Source: Methanoculleus sp. UBA303
GTDB taxonomy: Archaea > Halobacteriota > Methanomicrobia > Methanomicrobiales > Methanoculleaceae
Length of the DNA stretch: 59,036 bases
Direction: 5' to 3'
Assembly: GCA_002501655.1 (NCBI GenBank)
Contig: DANY01000002.1
Location: forward strand, 1 to 59,036
Shown here: positions 34,999 through 43,967 of the stretch, in pieces
Layout: the number at the start of each line of letters is the position of its first letter
Position numbering within the stretch: position 1 is the stretch's first letter
Made by a program: the position numbers and the translations under genes
Notes under the pieces: generated by a model
What the model saw: only the letters and a program-made list of their open reading frames with translations
The model's database searches: none
What the model was told of the DNA's origin: nothing

Positions 34999-35005
34999 TT
35001 TTTTT
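34999..35005 (+). terminator. T7 tract after the coiled-coil gene
   Basis: TTTTTTT directly after the stop (ATTTAATATTTTTTTATCGC context) fits an archaeal terminator; the DUF373 gene starts 48 bp later. Confidence 0.55.
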
Positions 35006-35053
35006 ATCGCTCGCTGCAAATTCTTTAATAGATCCGAGGAGATGTTCTATTGC

Positions 35054-36178
35054 ATGGCAAAAGAGCGAACGCTCGTCCTCTGTGTTGATCGCGATGATGA
35101 TCTTGGGTTTAAAGCCCGGATCGATGGCCCTATCGTGGGCAGAGAGGCATGCCTCCATGCGGCAACCTCCCTTGGTCTGAACGACTCTGAAGACTCCGAC
35201 GTCAACGCGATCTTCGAGACGATCAAGCTCTACGACGAGCTCACCGGGCGGGGGGAGGAGGTTGCCGTCGCCGTCATCTGCGGCAACCACATGAACCTGC
35301 TCGAGGGTGACCGGCGGATAGCCTCCAGCCTCGATGCGATCCTCTCGGCCACAAATTCTACGGCCTGCATTCTGGTGACGGATGGTGCTGAGGATGAGTA
35401 CGTCCTTCCGATCATCCAATCCAGAGTGCCGGTCAGCAGCGTACGGAGGGTCGTGGTCAACCAGATGCCGAACCTTGAGGGGACGTACTATATCCTCAGG
35501 CGCCTTCTCGATGACCCGAAGGTCTCAAAGCTCGTGCTCGTACCGCTCGGTCTTGCCATGCTCCTCTATGCTGTGGGATACTTGCTGGGATACCCTGAAG
35601 GCGCAACCATCGTTGTCGTCGGCGTCATCGGCACCTATCTGCTCTTCAAGGGTGTCGGAATCGACGAGGTCTTCGGGTATCTGATTACATCGTTGAAGAC
35701 GTCGCTGCATGGCGGCAGGTTTACCTTCGTCTCGTACATCACGGCAATACTGCTGGGTATCGTCGGGATCGTCCTCGGGCTTATAAGCCTCCTTGACTAC
35801 TATACCTCTGCCGGGATCTTCTTTCAGGTACTCGCGTTCATCTACGGCGCCATCGCCTGGTTCACTGCCGCCGGCCTCGTTGCATCGGGGGGGAAGATCA
35901 TCGATGTCTTCCTCAACGAACGAGAGGCGATCCGGCGGGTGGTCGCCCTGCCGTTCTTCGTGCTGGCGATAGGAGCCATCGCCTACGGTGCAAGCATCTA
36001 CATCCTCTCGATCAGCGACATCTCCAGGTTCCCCATAACAGCCGATGTCGGCGTGAAGTATATCATCTTCGCCACAATTGGAGGTCTTTTCTGTGCCTTC
36101 CTCGGCGTCTACCTCCAGTCGCTCCTGGGCAGGTGGGGGAATGAACGCGAGCCGGTCGCGCTGAAGAGAGAGGTGTGA
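35054..36178 (+). CDS. DUF373 family membrane protein
   Basis: A 374-residue archaeal protein. The N-terminal 150 residues are soluble, with the DUF373 signature RTLVLCVDRDDDLGFKA and a second segment VTDGAEDEYVLPIIQSR. They are followed by about six to eight membrane helices. The Asp-rich loop suggests metal or phosphate binding, but no function is known. ATG 35054 matches the family start; ATG 35042 sits directly after GAGGAG and is an alternative. Preceded by the coiled-coil gene. Confidence 0.87.
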   Translation: MAKERTLVLCVDRDDDLGFKARIDGPIVGREACLHAATSLGLNDSEDSDVNAIFETIKLYDELTGRGEEVAVAVICGNHMNLLEGDRRIASSLDAILSATNSTACILVTDGAEDEYVLPIIQSRVPVSSVRRVVVNQMPNLEGTYYILRRLLDDPKVSKLVLVPLGLAMLLYAVGYLLGYPEGATIVVVGVIGTYLLFKGVGIDEVFGYLITSLKTSLHGGRFTFVSYITAILLGIVGIVLGLISLLDYYTSAGIFFQVLAFIYGAIAWFTAAGLVASGGKIIDVFLNEREAIRRVVALPFFVLAIGAIAYGASIYILSISDISRFPITADVGVKYIIFATIGGLFCAFLGVYLQSLLGRWGNEREPVALKREV

Positions 36179-36246
36179 GACCCGGGGGACTCTACTTTGG
36201 CCGGGCTGCGCATCGGGGAGTTACGGTCGGTGATTATCCCAAAAGT

Positions 36247-36266
36247 CCCGGACAATTGAATCCGGG
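36247..36266 (+). terminator. Hairpin in the gap after the DUF373 gene
   Basis: CCCGGA (36247-36252) pairs exactly with TCCGGG (36261-36266), followed by a short T-rich stretch TTTGG. It may end the DUF373 transcript. The remainder of 36179-36451 is GC-rich with no gene seen. Confidence 0.3.
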
Positions 36267-36451
36267 TTTGGCATCTATCCTGAGAGAACTATAACAACTC
36301 GGGCGGCGGAAGAAGGGGGGGTGGCCGGAGGCCATCTCGCCCCATACAGGTTATCCCCGCCCATCATGGCGGCCAACCGGATCACTTCCGGGCACAGGTC
36401 GCTCCCCCGGATGTGATACGCGCCGCGGCCCGGTTCGCAGATAGGGTCTAT

Positions 36452-36901
36452 TCACGGTTTAGCAAAATAACCGAGTCCGTCCGGGAACTCCCTGACATTC
36501 TCGTAACTTTTGACGTCCTGCGGGGTGATTATGGTGAGCGAAGGCACGACCACGCCAAACCTGTGGGCAGGGAACCAGTATGACCCCTGCCCGTAGTCAT
36601 CGGAGACATTCTTCACGCGCACCTCGATGTGCTCGATATCGAGGTGCTGAACTCTGGTATCGTTGAAGTTCAGTATGTCGAGTGCCTTTTGCTTCAGGTC
36701 GGATTTTCCCAGGAGGAGAACGAGGAACCCGATGCCGCTATCGATCGTATAGTTCATGGTGATGACGGCATCCTCTTTCTCCAGCTGGACAGTGACGTCT
36801 TTGACTGTGATGTAACTGTACCGCTCCTCACCCGCCGCAAATGCGGGAGCGACGAGAGCGGATACCAGCACGAGCACTATCCCGACCGTCACCCATTTCA
36901 T
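36452..36901 (-). CDS. Small exported protein of unknown function
   Basis: A 149-residue protein with a signal peptide (MKWVTVGIVLVLVSALVAPA, cleavage near AFAAGEE). The mature part is beta-rich (YSYITVKDVTVQLEKEDAVI, then DIEHIEVRVKNVSDDYGQG), with no cysteine and no anchor. I do not recognise a family beyond a general resemblance to methanogen secreted proteins. The gene is a single unit; its ATG lies about 25 nt downstream of an AT-rich stretch. The gap to albA (36902-37138) shows no gene. Confidence 0.6.
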   Translation of the reverse strand: MKWVTVGIVLVLVSALVAPAFAAGEERYSYITVKDVTVQLEKEDAVITMNYTIDSGIGFLVLLLGKSDLKQKALDILNFNDTRVQHLDIEHIEVRVKNVSDDYGQGSYWFPAHRFGVVVPSLTIITPQDVKSYENVREFPDGLGYFAKP

Positions 36902-37138
36902 ACTACAATGGTGGTGGGGGGAGTCATAAAACCTTTATGGTGACCCGGTGTTGGAGAAACCTTATACTCGGGATATCGACCTAACTGCTCTCGAAATACC
37001 GGGTTTTCTATACGCCGGCGACCTGCAGCGCAACCTCGGGAGCGCCGGCACGACGAGGGACGCCTGAACCAGAGAGTCCCGCTATGCTCTCCGTTCACCG
37101 CGCTCTCCAGGGAAATGTCAAAAAAGTGCTTCGGAGCC

Positions 37139-37414
37139 TCACTTCGCATGAGTGAGGACAATCTCGATGCTTGAGACGTTCGTCTTTCCGGTATCGGTGT
37201 CGATCATCTCGGTTGATGTGAAGATCTCTTTCTTGCTCACGTTCGCGAGGAACCGGTTGAGCGCTATCTCCGCAGTATCGACTGCCCGTGAGATCGCCTT
37301 CCCCCGGGCTTTAATCGCAACTTCCTCCGCTCCGTTGTTGAACTGGGTGACCACCGCAAGCACGTAGTTCATGACCGGTTTGTTTCCCACGAATACTGTG
37401 TTATCCTTTATCAT
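37139..37414 (-). CDS. albA: DNA/RNA-binding protein Alba
   Basis: A 91-residue Alba protein that packs archaeal DNA and binds RNA. Hallmarks are [44 protein letters not shown] and the C-terminal [11 protein letters not shown] strand. The lysine in GNKPVMNY corresponds to the residue whose acetylation tunes DNA affinity in Sulfolobus. It is the last gene of a minus-strand run, 13 bp after asd, which would put it under the control of the amino-acid genes unless it has its own promoter. Confidence 0.96.
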   Translation of the reverse strand: MIKDNTVFVGNKPVMNYVLAVVTQFNNGAEEVAIKARGKAISRAVDTAEIALNRFLANVSKKEIFTSTEMIDTDTGKTNVSSIEIVLTHAK

Positions 37415-37427
37415 TAGCCCACCTCGT

Positions 37428-38444
37428 CTAAAGGTACTTCCTCGAGTATATCAGCTCTGCGTTGAGAACGGATGCGCCTGCAGCCCCACGGATAGTGTTG
37501 TGCCCGAGTGCAACAAACCGTAACCCTTCCCGGATTCTCCCGACAGAGACCGTCATGCCCCGTCCCCGGTTACGGTCAAGCCGTGGCTGCGGACGATCGG
37601 ACTGGTCGAGGAGCTCAACTGCCTTTGCCGGCTGTAAAGGTAGATTGCTGAAGGGGGACTTAAATGTTGCGTAAGCTTTTTTCACTTCGGCAACCGGTTC
37701 CTTCACGTCGACCCAGACTGCAATGGTGTGCCCATCGATGACAGGGACCCGATGACAACTTGCACTCACGCTGAATGGAGCAGGGATCACCTCAGAACCA
37801 TTGAACGTTCCCATGATCTTCACGATCTCGGTCTCTATCTTCTCCTCCTCGGAACCGATATAGGGGATGACATTGTCGTAGATGTCCATAGCGGAGACAC
37901 CCGAAAACCCGCCTCCCGATATCGCCTGCATGGTTGCCGCACGCACGTCATGGAACTCGAACGGTCTGAGGGGTGCGAGGGCCAGCGTAAGGACGATCGT
38001 CGAGCAGTTCGGGTTGGTCACGATGAAACCCCCACGCCCCCGGTCCCGCTGGACGTCGATCAGGCCCAGGTGATCCGGGTTGACCTCCGGTATCACCAGC
38101 GGAACGTCCGGGTCCATGCGGTGCGATCGGGCGTTGCTGCAGACAGCGATGCCCGCATCGGCGATCTCGGTCTCAAGGGACGTCGCCACATCGGCGGGAA
38201 GCGCTGAGAAGACAAGGTCGCAGTCCTTCAGGCTCTCGACAGTTGTGGGAGTGACGACGGTATCGCTGATGTTGTCCGGGTACGGCGCATCAAGGCGCCA
38301 GTTGACCACCTTACCATACGGTTTTCCTGCACTTCGTTCAGAAGCGGTGAGTGTCTGGAGATGAAACCAGGGATGATCCGCTAAAAGCTGAACGAAGCGC
38401 TGTCCCACCGCTCCTGTGGCACCAAGCACTCCTACATTAATCAT
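37428..38444 (-). CDS. asd: Aspartate-semialdehyde dehydrogenase
   Basis: A 338-residue enzyme of the archaeal/fungal type that reduces aspartyl phosphate for lysine, threonine and methionine synthesis. The NADP-binding start is [17 protein letters not shown]; the catalytic cysteine lies in [10 protein letters not shown] and the active-site His in SASCHRVPV. The start is ATG 38444, where the Rossmann fold begins, although the frame is open further upstream to 38612. It follows a ferredoxin gene by 46 bp and is close to dapB and dapA. Confidence 0.95.
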   Translation of the reverse strand: MINVGVLGATGAVGQRFVQLLADHPWFHLQTLTASERSAGKPYGKVVNWRLDAPYPDNISDTVVTPTTVESLKDCDLVFSALPADVATSLETEIADAGIAVCSNARSHRMDPDVPLVIPEVNPDHLGLIDVQRDRGRGGFIVTNPNCSTIVLTLALAPLRPFEFHDVRAATMQAISGGGFSGVSAMDIYDNVIPYIGSEEEKIETEIVKIMGTFNGSEVIPAPFSVSASCHRVPVIDGHTIAVWVDVKEPVAEVKKAYATFKSPFSNLPLQPAKAVELLDQSDRPQPRLDRNRGRGMTVSVGRIREGLRFVALGHNTIRGAAGASVLNAELIYSRKYL

Positions 38445-38490
38445 AGACAAAAATATCTGTAGTGTAGGAGGTATTAAAGAGTGTGTTTCT

Positions 38491-38664
38491 TCATTCCATC
38501 GAGATTGCCTCAGATGGGCACTCATCGACGCAGGTCTCGCAATCAACGCAGAGATCGACGTCAACTTTTGCTTTCCCGTCTTCCATGCAGATGGCAGAAG
38601 CCGGGCAGACATCTATGCAGGTCTCACAGGCGGTACACTTCTCAACATCAACAACTGCTGGCAA
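38491..38664 (-). CDS. 2[4Fe-4S] ferredoxin
   Basis: A 57-residue ferredoxin with two complete clusters: C10-x2-C13-x2-C16-x3-C20 and C39-x2-C42-x2-C45-x3-C49, each ending in a CP pair. It carries electrons in the cytoplasm. The start is TTG 38664, supported by GGAGG seven nucleotides upstream and by the start of the fold (MPAVVDVEKC). It lies between dapB and asd in the same direction, so it is presumably transcribed with the lysine genes. Confidence 0.9.
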   Translation of the reverse strand: MPAVVDVEKCTACETCIDVCPASAICMEDGKAKVDVDLCVDCETCVDECPSEAISME

Positions 38665-38742
38665 TTTTTTTCCTCCGAACGTACATAGTTTATGAGTGTA
38701 TTAAAAATAAATTTCGCTTTCCCCCCAGAACAGAGGCGTCTC

Positions 38743-39501
38743 TTATATCCCCAGGACATCCTGCATGGCGTAGATGCGCGGTTCTCTGCCGGCGACCCAC
38801 CGTGCGGCCCGGACGGCACCCTGCGCGAATACCGCCCGGTCGTAAGCCCGGTGAGATATCTCGATGCACTCAAAGTTCCCCGCGAAGAGGACCGAGTGAT
38901 CGCCGACGATGTCGCCGCCGCGGACGACATGCACACCGATCTCGTTCTTCCGTTCGGTCGCACCTACACGGCCGTAGACCTTCTCGCGGTCCCCGAGTTC
39001 CTGATCAAGGATCTCAAGGATGGTCTTTGCGGTGCCGCTCGGGGCGTCCTTCTTGTAGCGGTGATGGGCTTCCGTGACCTCGATATCGTAGTCGCCGAGC
39101 TCGCGGGCGGCTTCCCGCACGAGTTTCCAGAAGATGTTGACGCCGACGGAGAAGTTGCTCGATATAACCGCGGGGACGTTCCCCTCGATGGCGCTCCGGA
39201 TCGATTCCCTCTGTTCGGAGGAGAACCCGGTCGTCCCGACGACGAGCGCTACGTTGTTTCTTGCTGCTGCCCTGATGTTCTCGACAGCAGCGGCCGCAAC
39301 GGTGAAGTCGATGAGAATGTCCGGTTTCTTCTCTTTCAGGAACTCATCGATGCGGGCTGCAGGGACCACTTCCTTCCCAAACAGCGTCCCCTCCCTCACG
39401 TCGACACCTCCGACGAGCTCCATGTCGGGAGCCTCGTCGACGATCCGGCCGATAGTGGTGCCCATTCTTCCCAGGGCCCCGGATACGGCTACCTTAATCA
39501 T
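38743..39501 (-). CDS. dapB: 4-Hydroxy-tetrahydrodipicolinate reductase
   Basis: A 252-residue NAD(P)H-dependent enzyme of the diaminopimelate route to lysine. The Rossmann start is MIKVAVSGALGRMGTTIGRI; the substrate-binding motif is EAHHRYKKDAPSGTAK, with the catalytic His and Lys. The ATG at 39501 overlaps the dapA stop by 8 bp, so the two are coupled. Length and motifs are normal. Confidence 0.96.
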   Translation of the reverse strand: MIKVAVSGALGRMGTTIGRIVDEAPDMELVGGVDVREGTLFGKEVVPAARIDEFLKEKKPDILIDFTVAAAAVENIRAAARNNVALVVGTTGFSSEQRESIRSAIEGNVPAVISSNFSVGVNIFWKLVREAARELGDYDIEVTEAHHRYKKDAPSGTAKTILEILDQELGDREKVYGRVGATERKNEIGVHVVRGGDIVGDHSVLFAGNFECIEISHRAYDRAVFAQGAVRAARWVAGREPRIYAMQDVLGI

Positions 39502-40369
39502 AGTTCACCAGCACCTTCCTCAACTGTTCCGTCTTCTGGTCATCCAGTTCATCGAGCGGCAGCCTGACCGGTCCGGCGGCCCTTCCAATGAGTTCTACCG
39601 CCTTCTTCACGGGGATGGGATTCGTATCGATGAACATCGCCCGCATGAGCGCCGAGAGTTCGTAGTGCAGATCTTGTGCGCGGGCAAGGTCGCCCCCGCG
39701 GAAGGCTTCGTACATCTGCACCATCCGGCCGGGGTCGACGTTGGCGGTCACCGATATCACACCTGCGCCCCCCAGTGCGAGGACCGGGAGGGTCATCGCA
39801 TCGTCCCCGGAGAGCACGATGAAGTCCTCGTCCCGTGTCCCCTCGATGATGCGGGATATCTGGGTGATATCACCGCTCGCTTCCTTGATCCCGACGATGT
39901 TCGGATGCCGGGCGAGCTCGATCACCAGGTCTGGCTGGAGATTCTGCCCCGTCCGGCCGGGAACATTGTAGAGGACGATGGGAAGATCGAGATCGGCGAG
40001 CTTCGTGAAATGCTTGACGAGCCCGGAGCGGTTCGGCTTGTTGTAGTACGGGCTGATGACGAGCGCGCCGTCCGCGCCTGCATCCCGCGCCGACCGGGTC
40101 AGGCGAATCGCCTCTGCAGTGTTGTTCGATCCAGTCCCTGCCAGCACAGGCACTCGTCCGTTGACGACCCCAATGGTCTCACTGATCACCTGCTCGTGCT
40201 CCTCAAACGTGAGCGTCGCAGACTCCCCGGTCGACCCGCAGGGTACGATACCATGGATCCCGCGTTGCAGCAGCGATTCAATGTTGGACCGTAATCCTTC
40301 AATATCAAGACTCGCCCCGGAGTCCTGGTGAAAAGGGGTAATGATTGCTGGAAGGATTCCCTCAAACAT
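39494..40369 (-). CDS. dapA: 4-Hydroxy-tetrahydrodipicolinate synthase
   Basis: A 291-residue TIM-barrel aldolase that joins pyruvate and aspartate semialdehyde. The dyad residues are visible in GSTGESATL, VLYNVPGRTGQNL (Tyr) and VGIKEASGD, whose lysine forms the Schiff base. Start ATG 40369 lies 10 bp after the S17e gene stop. The set dapA-dapB-asd covers the early lysine branch; later steps (DapL-type in methanogens) are not in the window. Confidence 0.96.
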   Translation of the reverse strand: MFEGILPAIITPFHQDSGASLDIEGLRSNIESLLQRGIHGIVPCGSTGESATLTFEEHEQVISETIGVVNGRVPVLAGTGSNNTAEAIRLTRSARDAGADGALVISPYYNKPNRSGLVKHFTKLADLDLPIVLYNVPGRTGQNLQPDLVIELARHPNIVGIKEASGDITQISRIIEGTRDEDFIVLSGDDAMTLPVLALGGAGVISVTANVDPGRMVQMYEAFRGGDLARAQDLHYELSALMRAMFIDTNPIPVKKAVELIGRAAGPVRLPLDELDDQKTEQLRKVLVNYD

Positions 40370-40379
40370 ATAATGAGGT

Positions 40380-40568
40380 TTACCGCTTCCCTGTATTTAT
40401 CTTTCTTGAGATGTACCCGGCAACTCTGTTCCGGACACCCTTGCTGTCGATCACGGCAACTTCGGCGACGGCGTGTTTATTCTCATCAAAGTCTCCAGTA
40501 AACCTGTCGCGATGCTTGACGATGAGTTCTTCGCCGAGGTTCTTGATATATGATGGTTTTATTCCCAT
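40380..40568 (-). CDS. rps17e: 30S ribosomal protein S17e
   Basis: A 62-residue archaeal/eukaryotic small-subunit protein. MGIKPSYIKNLGEEL and NKHAVAEVAVIDSKGVRNRVAGYISRK match S17e throughout. It sits 12 bp after thiN and 10 bp before dapA on the same strand, so it probably shares their transcript. Confidence 0.96.
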   Translation of the reverse strand: MGIKPSYIKNLGEELIVKHRDRFTGDFDENKHAVAEVAVIDSKGVRNRVAGYISRKINTGKR

Positions 40569-40580
40569 GTGGACCTTCCC

Positions 40581-41132
40581 TTATAATTGTGCATAGGTAA
40601 TGCGATTTGACAGTTTAAGAATATTGTGTGCGACCATGACCGGATCCTCCCCAAGAACCCTGATCATCGATTCTTTTCCCATGGCTCCCCGGTCGTAGAT
40701 GGCGTCGGGTACGCCCTCCCTGCAGCAGGAGGCGACGCCCCAGTCCATTGTCTGCACACCCGGCGGTTCTTTCGCCCGGTCAAAGGAGCAGACCTCGAAG
40801 AGGAGGTTCTCCATATCAAGAAGAACCGCTTCAGAGAAGCGGATGTTTGCCGCGCTCCGGACCTGCGGGTTAAAGCGCATGGCCGTGATAACGATCCGGG
40901 CCACGTGATCGCTTGCCCCGAATGCAACCTCACCGACAGGGTGGACCCGGTCGCCGAACCTGACGATCCGGCCGAGGACCCCCGCCACGTCGTCCTTGCT
41001 CCGCGCGTTGGGCAGGGCGTAGACGATGTTCATCCCGACCTCCGGGATGAGCCGGGCGTCCATCCGCCCGGTGAGCAGCGCCACAGCCTCGCCCATACAG
41101 GCGATCACCCTCGCGCGGTCTTCCTGCGTCAT
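40581..41132 (-). CDS. Stand-alone ThiN-domain protein
   Basis: A 183-residue ThiN domain without an HTH or ThiD partner. Landmarks are PEVGMNIVYALPNARSKDDV, VHPVGEVAFGASDHVARIV, MRFNPQVRSAANIRF and the end GKESMIRVLGEDPVMVA. ThiN performs the thiamine-phosphate synthase step in ThiDN fusions and senses thiamine phosphates in ThiR regulators. ATG 41132 follows GAGGGATAG; the frame extends to 41162. The chain has its Cys-Cys phrase WGVASCCREG. Function as synthase is inferred. Confidence 0.83.
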   Translation of the reverse strand: MTQEDRARVIACMGEAVALLTGRMDARLIPEVGMNIVYALPNARSKDDVAGVLGRIVRFGDRVHPVGEVAFGASDHVARIVITAMRFNPQVRSAANIRFSEAVLLDMENLLFEVCSFDRAKEPPGVQTMDWGVASCCREGVPDAIYDRGAMGKESMIRVLGEDPVMVAHNILKLSNRITYAQL

Positions 41133-41173
41133 GCTCTCTATCCCTCGTTTTGGGTGCCGCATAAGGTTTGTGC

Positions 41174-41722
41174 TCAGACGAGGCCGATATCGGCGCGAAC
41201 TTCCGTGAGCCCCTCGATCGCGAGAAGGTAGAACGTCTCCATATCCATGAGAGACTCGATCAGCCTGATTCTATGGCGCTCGCACCCGGCGGCAAACGAC
41301 TTCTCCTTGAACTTCTTCATTACCGTCCGGGGCGTGACCTCGCTGACCGCCCCGCCCTTCACCAGGGCGCAGGCGATGATCAGGCCTGACGCGCTGTCCG
41401 CCGCCTGGAGCGCGGTCTCTACGGGTCGATCATAGCCGGAGAAGAGCATGTGGTTGTGGCGCCTGACAAGATCCGCGATCTCCTCCGGGACGTCGTTCTC
41501 TATAAGGATCCGGTGGCCCTCAATGCCGTGCCGGTCCATATCCCCTCCGATAACATCGTAGTCGATGTCATGCAGGAGGCCGATAACCTCCCACGTATCG
41601 TCATCCTCGCCGAGGTGTTCTGCGACCTTCCTCATGATGCCCGCTGTGGCGTGGCTGTGCGCAATGTGAGACGGTGACGCCACGTAGCGCCTGAGGAGGG
41701 CCAGTGCCTCATCTCTCTCCAT
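41174..41722 (-). CDS. HD-domain phosphohydrolase
   Basis: A 182-residue HD-superfamily protein: H (HSHATAGIM), the HD pair GLLHDIDYD, and a later HNHMLFSG loop supply the metal-binding histidines and aspartates. Family members hydrolyse nucleotide or phosphate esters. ATG 41722 (MERDEALALLRRY) is chosen because the family begins there; the frame is open to 41758. It heads the minus-strand run that contains thiN, rps17e and the dap genes. Confidence 0.85.
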   Translation of the reverse strand: MERDEALALLRRYVASPSHIAHSHATAGIMRKVAEHLGEDDDTWEVIGLLHDIDYDVIGGDMDRHGIEGHRILIENDVPEEIADLVRRHNHMLFSGYDRPVETALQAADSASGLIIACALVKGGAVSEVTPRTVMKKFKEKSFAAGCERHRIRLIESLMDMETFYLLAIEGLTEVRADIGLV

Positions 41723-41812
41723 GCGGGATGGGTTGTCAGGCGCACAGAGCATAAGCATGCGGGTCTCCCGCCTATGGATAGAGATATACCTGCCCCTATC
41801 CCACTTGTGTAC

Positions 41813-42013
41813 ATGAATCTACGGGTTCTTGAGGTGCTGGCCGCATTCGGGTGCCTCGCACTGTTTGTCATACTGCTGGTGATGCTGCCCGCACTGGTGA
41901 TGGGGATAGAAGGGCTGTCGTGGATGGAAGGGCCGTCATACATCATCGCGCTGGTCGTCTTTATCGCCGCGCTCAGTGTTGCAGGCTATACGATCGATAA
42001 AATGGTCGCTTAA
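41813..42013 (+). CDS. Small two-helix membrane protein
   Basis: A 66-residue protein with two membrane segments (VLEVLAAFGCLALFVILLVM and YIIALVVFIAALSVAGYTI) joined by a short Gly/Trp loop. A TATA-like GATATACC (41782-41789) lies about 25 nt upstream of ATG 41813, which would be nearly leaderless; the frame opens earlier at 41774. Function unknown. It is divergent from the HD gene and converges with priL, overlapping its 3' end by four bases. Confidence 0.6.
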   Translation: MNLRVLEVLAAFGCLALFVILLVMLPALVMGIEGLSWMEGPSYIIALVVFIAALSVAGYTIDKMVA

Positions 42014-43014
42014 CTCCGCCTCTTCTTTATATTTTTTCTGAGCCGGTAGTAACTTAAGGGGTGGTTGACCCGCTCGCAGTCCTTATCCCGGTTAGCGCAG
42101 AGCCCAAAGGTGCGCATGGTGGCGCACGATGGTGGGGTATACTCGGTGCCGCCCCGGCCGGAGATATGCTCCACCTGGTACATCGTCTTCTCCAGGTCGA
42201 AGTCAGGCGCCCGCGCAAAGATCTCTGCAATCCCTGTGATGTTCACACCGATGGTATGGAGGAACGACGTGATGGCGAATCTGCCCATATGCGTCAGGTT
42301 TCCTCCTGTGGTGATCGCCTGGATGAGCGAGCTGATGCAGGGCGGGAACGCTTCCTCCTTAACTTCACCGAACTGCTCGAGGATCTGCTGCTGGTATGAC
42401 GCAGCGATCTCTTTCGTAACCGGTTCGAGGCGTTCGCAGATCCCGGGCGGGACCCGAAGCGGCAGCTGGTCGATGAGGATGACCCGGATCCGTTCCCGGA
42501 TAAGTTCATCGATCTCGCCCGGTTCGAGGTGAACCGTTCCCTGCCGCACGTCCCTGTTGATGAGCCGCCAGCGCAGATCACGCAGATGGGGCACCAGTTC
42601 AACGTAATCGGTGACCGGCAGGACAACGGTCCCGGTATTGATCCCGATACTCCAGGCAACGAACTGCCGTATCTCCGGGCCTTCGGCCTCCAGGAAGAAG
42701 GATGCGCGTTCCGCTTCATAGCGCGCAAGGCGGTCGATGAGGGATCGGTCGCCTATGCAGGAGACCAGTATCCGGGCAAGCGCATAACTCGCTATCTCAA
42801 ACTCGGGCCTGAGGTTCTGCGTATTCTCATCCTGAAACTCTCGCTTCGCGGAAAGCGCAGCGATGACCCGGGCCTTTGCCCGCTCGAGCGCCGCAGCACC
42901 CGAGTTACTTCCGAGAAATTCTTCGAGCGACTCAACGTGCCGGCGGGCCAGCTGCTGGGACTCTTTTAAAAATGGGTATTTGATGAGCTCTTTGTGGTCG
43001 AGTACAACATCCAT
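42010..43014 (-). CDS. priL: DNA primase large subunit PriL
   Basis: A 334-residue primase regulatory subunit of replication. The C-terminal cluster domain has the four conserved cysteines, C226, C297, C306 and C313, for a [4Fe-4S] centre. The N-terminal helical domain is complete. The start ATG overlaps the pcn stop (TGATG), showing coupled expression with the sliding clamp. The catalytic subunit PriS is not in the window. Length is normal for an archaeal PriL. Confidence 0.95.
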   Translation of the reverse strand: MDVVLDHKELIKYPFLKESQQLARRHVESLEEFLGSNSGAAALERAKARVIAALSAKREFQDENTQNLRPEFEIASYALARILVSCIGDRSLIDRLARYEAERASFFLEAEGPEIRQFVAWSIGINTGTVVLPVTDYVELVPHLRDLRWRLINRDVRQGTVHLEPGEIDELIRERIRVILIDQLPLRVPPGICERLEPVTKEIAASYQQQILEQFGEVKEEAFPPCISSLIQAITTGGNLTHMGRFAITSFLHTIGVNITGIAEIFARAPDFDLEKTMYQVEHISGRGGTEYTPPSCATMRTFGLCANRDKDCERVNHPLSYYRLRKNIKKRRS

Positions 43015-43757
43015 CAATCGGCCTCGATCCGAGGAGCAAGGAGGTACTCGACGTGGCCGTTGCCGTCCGCAATGTCAAAGGCAAACCGTACCGGGTGATC
43101 GACGCCGAGGTAGACCTCCACCTCATCCGCGCGTGCCATGACCCGGCCCATGTCCTTCAGGTAATCGAGCGAGAAGAGGGAGCGGGCCCGCACCGGGTTG
43201 AGTGCGACAAGTTCGTCTTCGCCGAGCGCGAGTTTGATATGGTCGGTATCTCCCTCCGCCTCCATGTAGAAGGTCATGGTGTCGGGGTCGATCCCGAGAG
43301 CGATCTTGTCGGATATGACGGCAGCCGCCTTTATGGCGCTGTTCAGAGCATCTCCTGAGAGGACGGCCTTACCAGGGAGATCGATCCCCGGAGGGTTCGG
43401 ATCTTTCCGGATGGTGTTGACGTCAAGCAGCGTGATCGAGTAGCGGTAGCCTCCAAAGCTCAGTTCCAGTTTCCGCTCTTCATCGAGGAGACTGAGCGTC
43501 AGCACGTCACCTTTCCCCATCATCCCGAGGATGTTCTTCATCTTTGCGATATCCAGGCCCAGTTCTCCGGCTGTCGCCAGGAAGGTGTTGAACGCCGTGC
43601 TCTGGAGGTCCAGGGAGACCATGGCCACGTTTGCGGTATCGACAGCCCGCGTCCAGGTGTGATCATCAGCGGTGTGCAGGCGGCACTCCGTCACCAGTGC
43701 GGCGATCGCATCGATGGATTCTCGAAATATTTCTGTATCAATCGTTGCCTTTAACAT
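43014..43757 (-). CDS. pcn: DNA polymerase sliding clamp PCNA
   Basis: A 247-residue homotrimeric clamp. The two-domain fold is recognisable from MLKATIDTEIFRESIDAIAAL, VAMVSLDL, the interdomain segment PNPPGIDLPGKAVLS and the C-terminal VRFAFDIADGNGHVEYLLAP. It tethers replication and repair enzymes to DNA. A TATA-like ATTATATACTT lies about 25-35 nt upstream on the minus strand. It is transcribed with priL in an arrangement that combines two replication genes. Confidence 0.96.
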   Translation of the reverse strand: MLKATIDTEIFRESIDAIAALVTECRLHTADDHTWTRAVDTANVAMVSLDLQSTAFNTFLATAGELGLDIAKMKNILGMMGKGDVLTLSLLDEERKLELSFGGYRYSITLLDVNTIRKDPNPPGIDLPGKAVLSGDALNSAIKAAAVISDKIALGIDPDTMTFYMEAEGDTDHIKLALGEDELVALNPVRARSLFSLDYLKDMGRVMARADEVEVYLGVDHPVRFAFDIADGNGHVEYLLAPRIEAD

Positions 43758-43967
43758 TGTGACCCCTTATCAAGCTCTCGTCTAAAGTATATAATCGCAC
43801 TTTTCATTTTAGTGCTTTGCGATATACCCCAACCGCCCCGTATGCCGGAACCGGACGGAACCCTATACATTCATGGTTAGCTGCATCGAAACACTATACA
43901 TAATCTCCTGATCGTGCTGACAATACAACTAACCACCTGTCAGCGTCAAACGGAGGGTAATCTCGCA

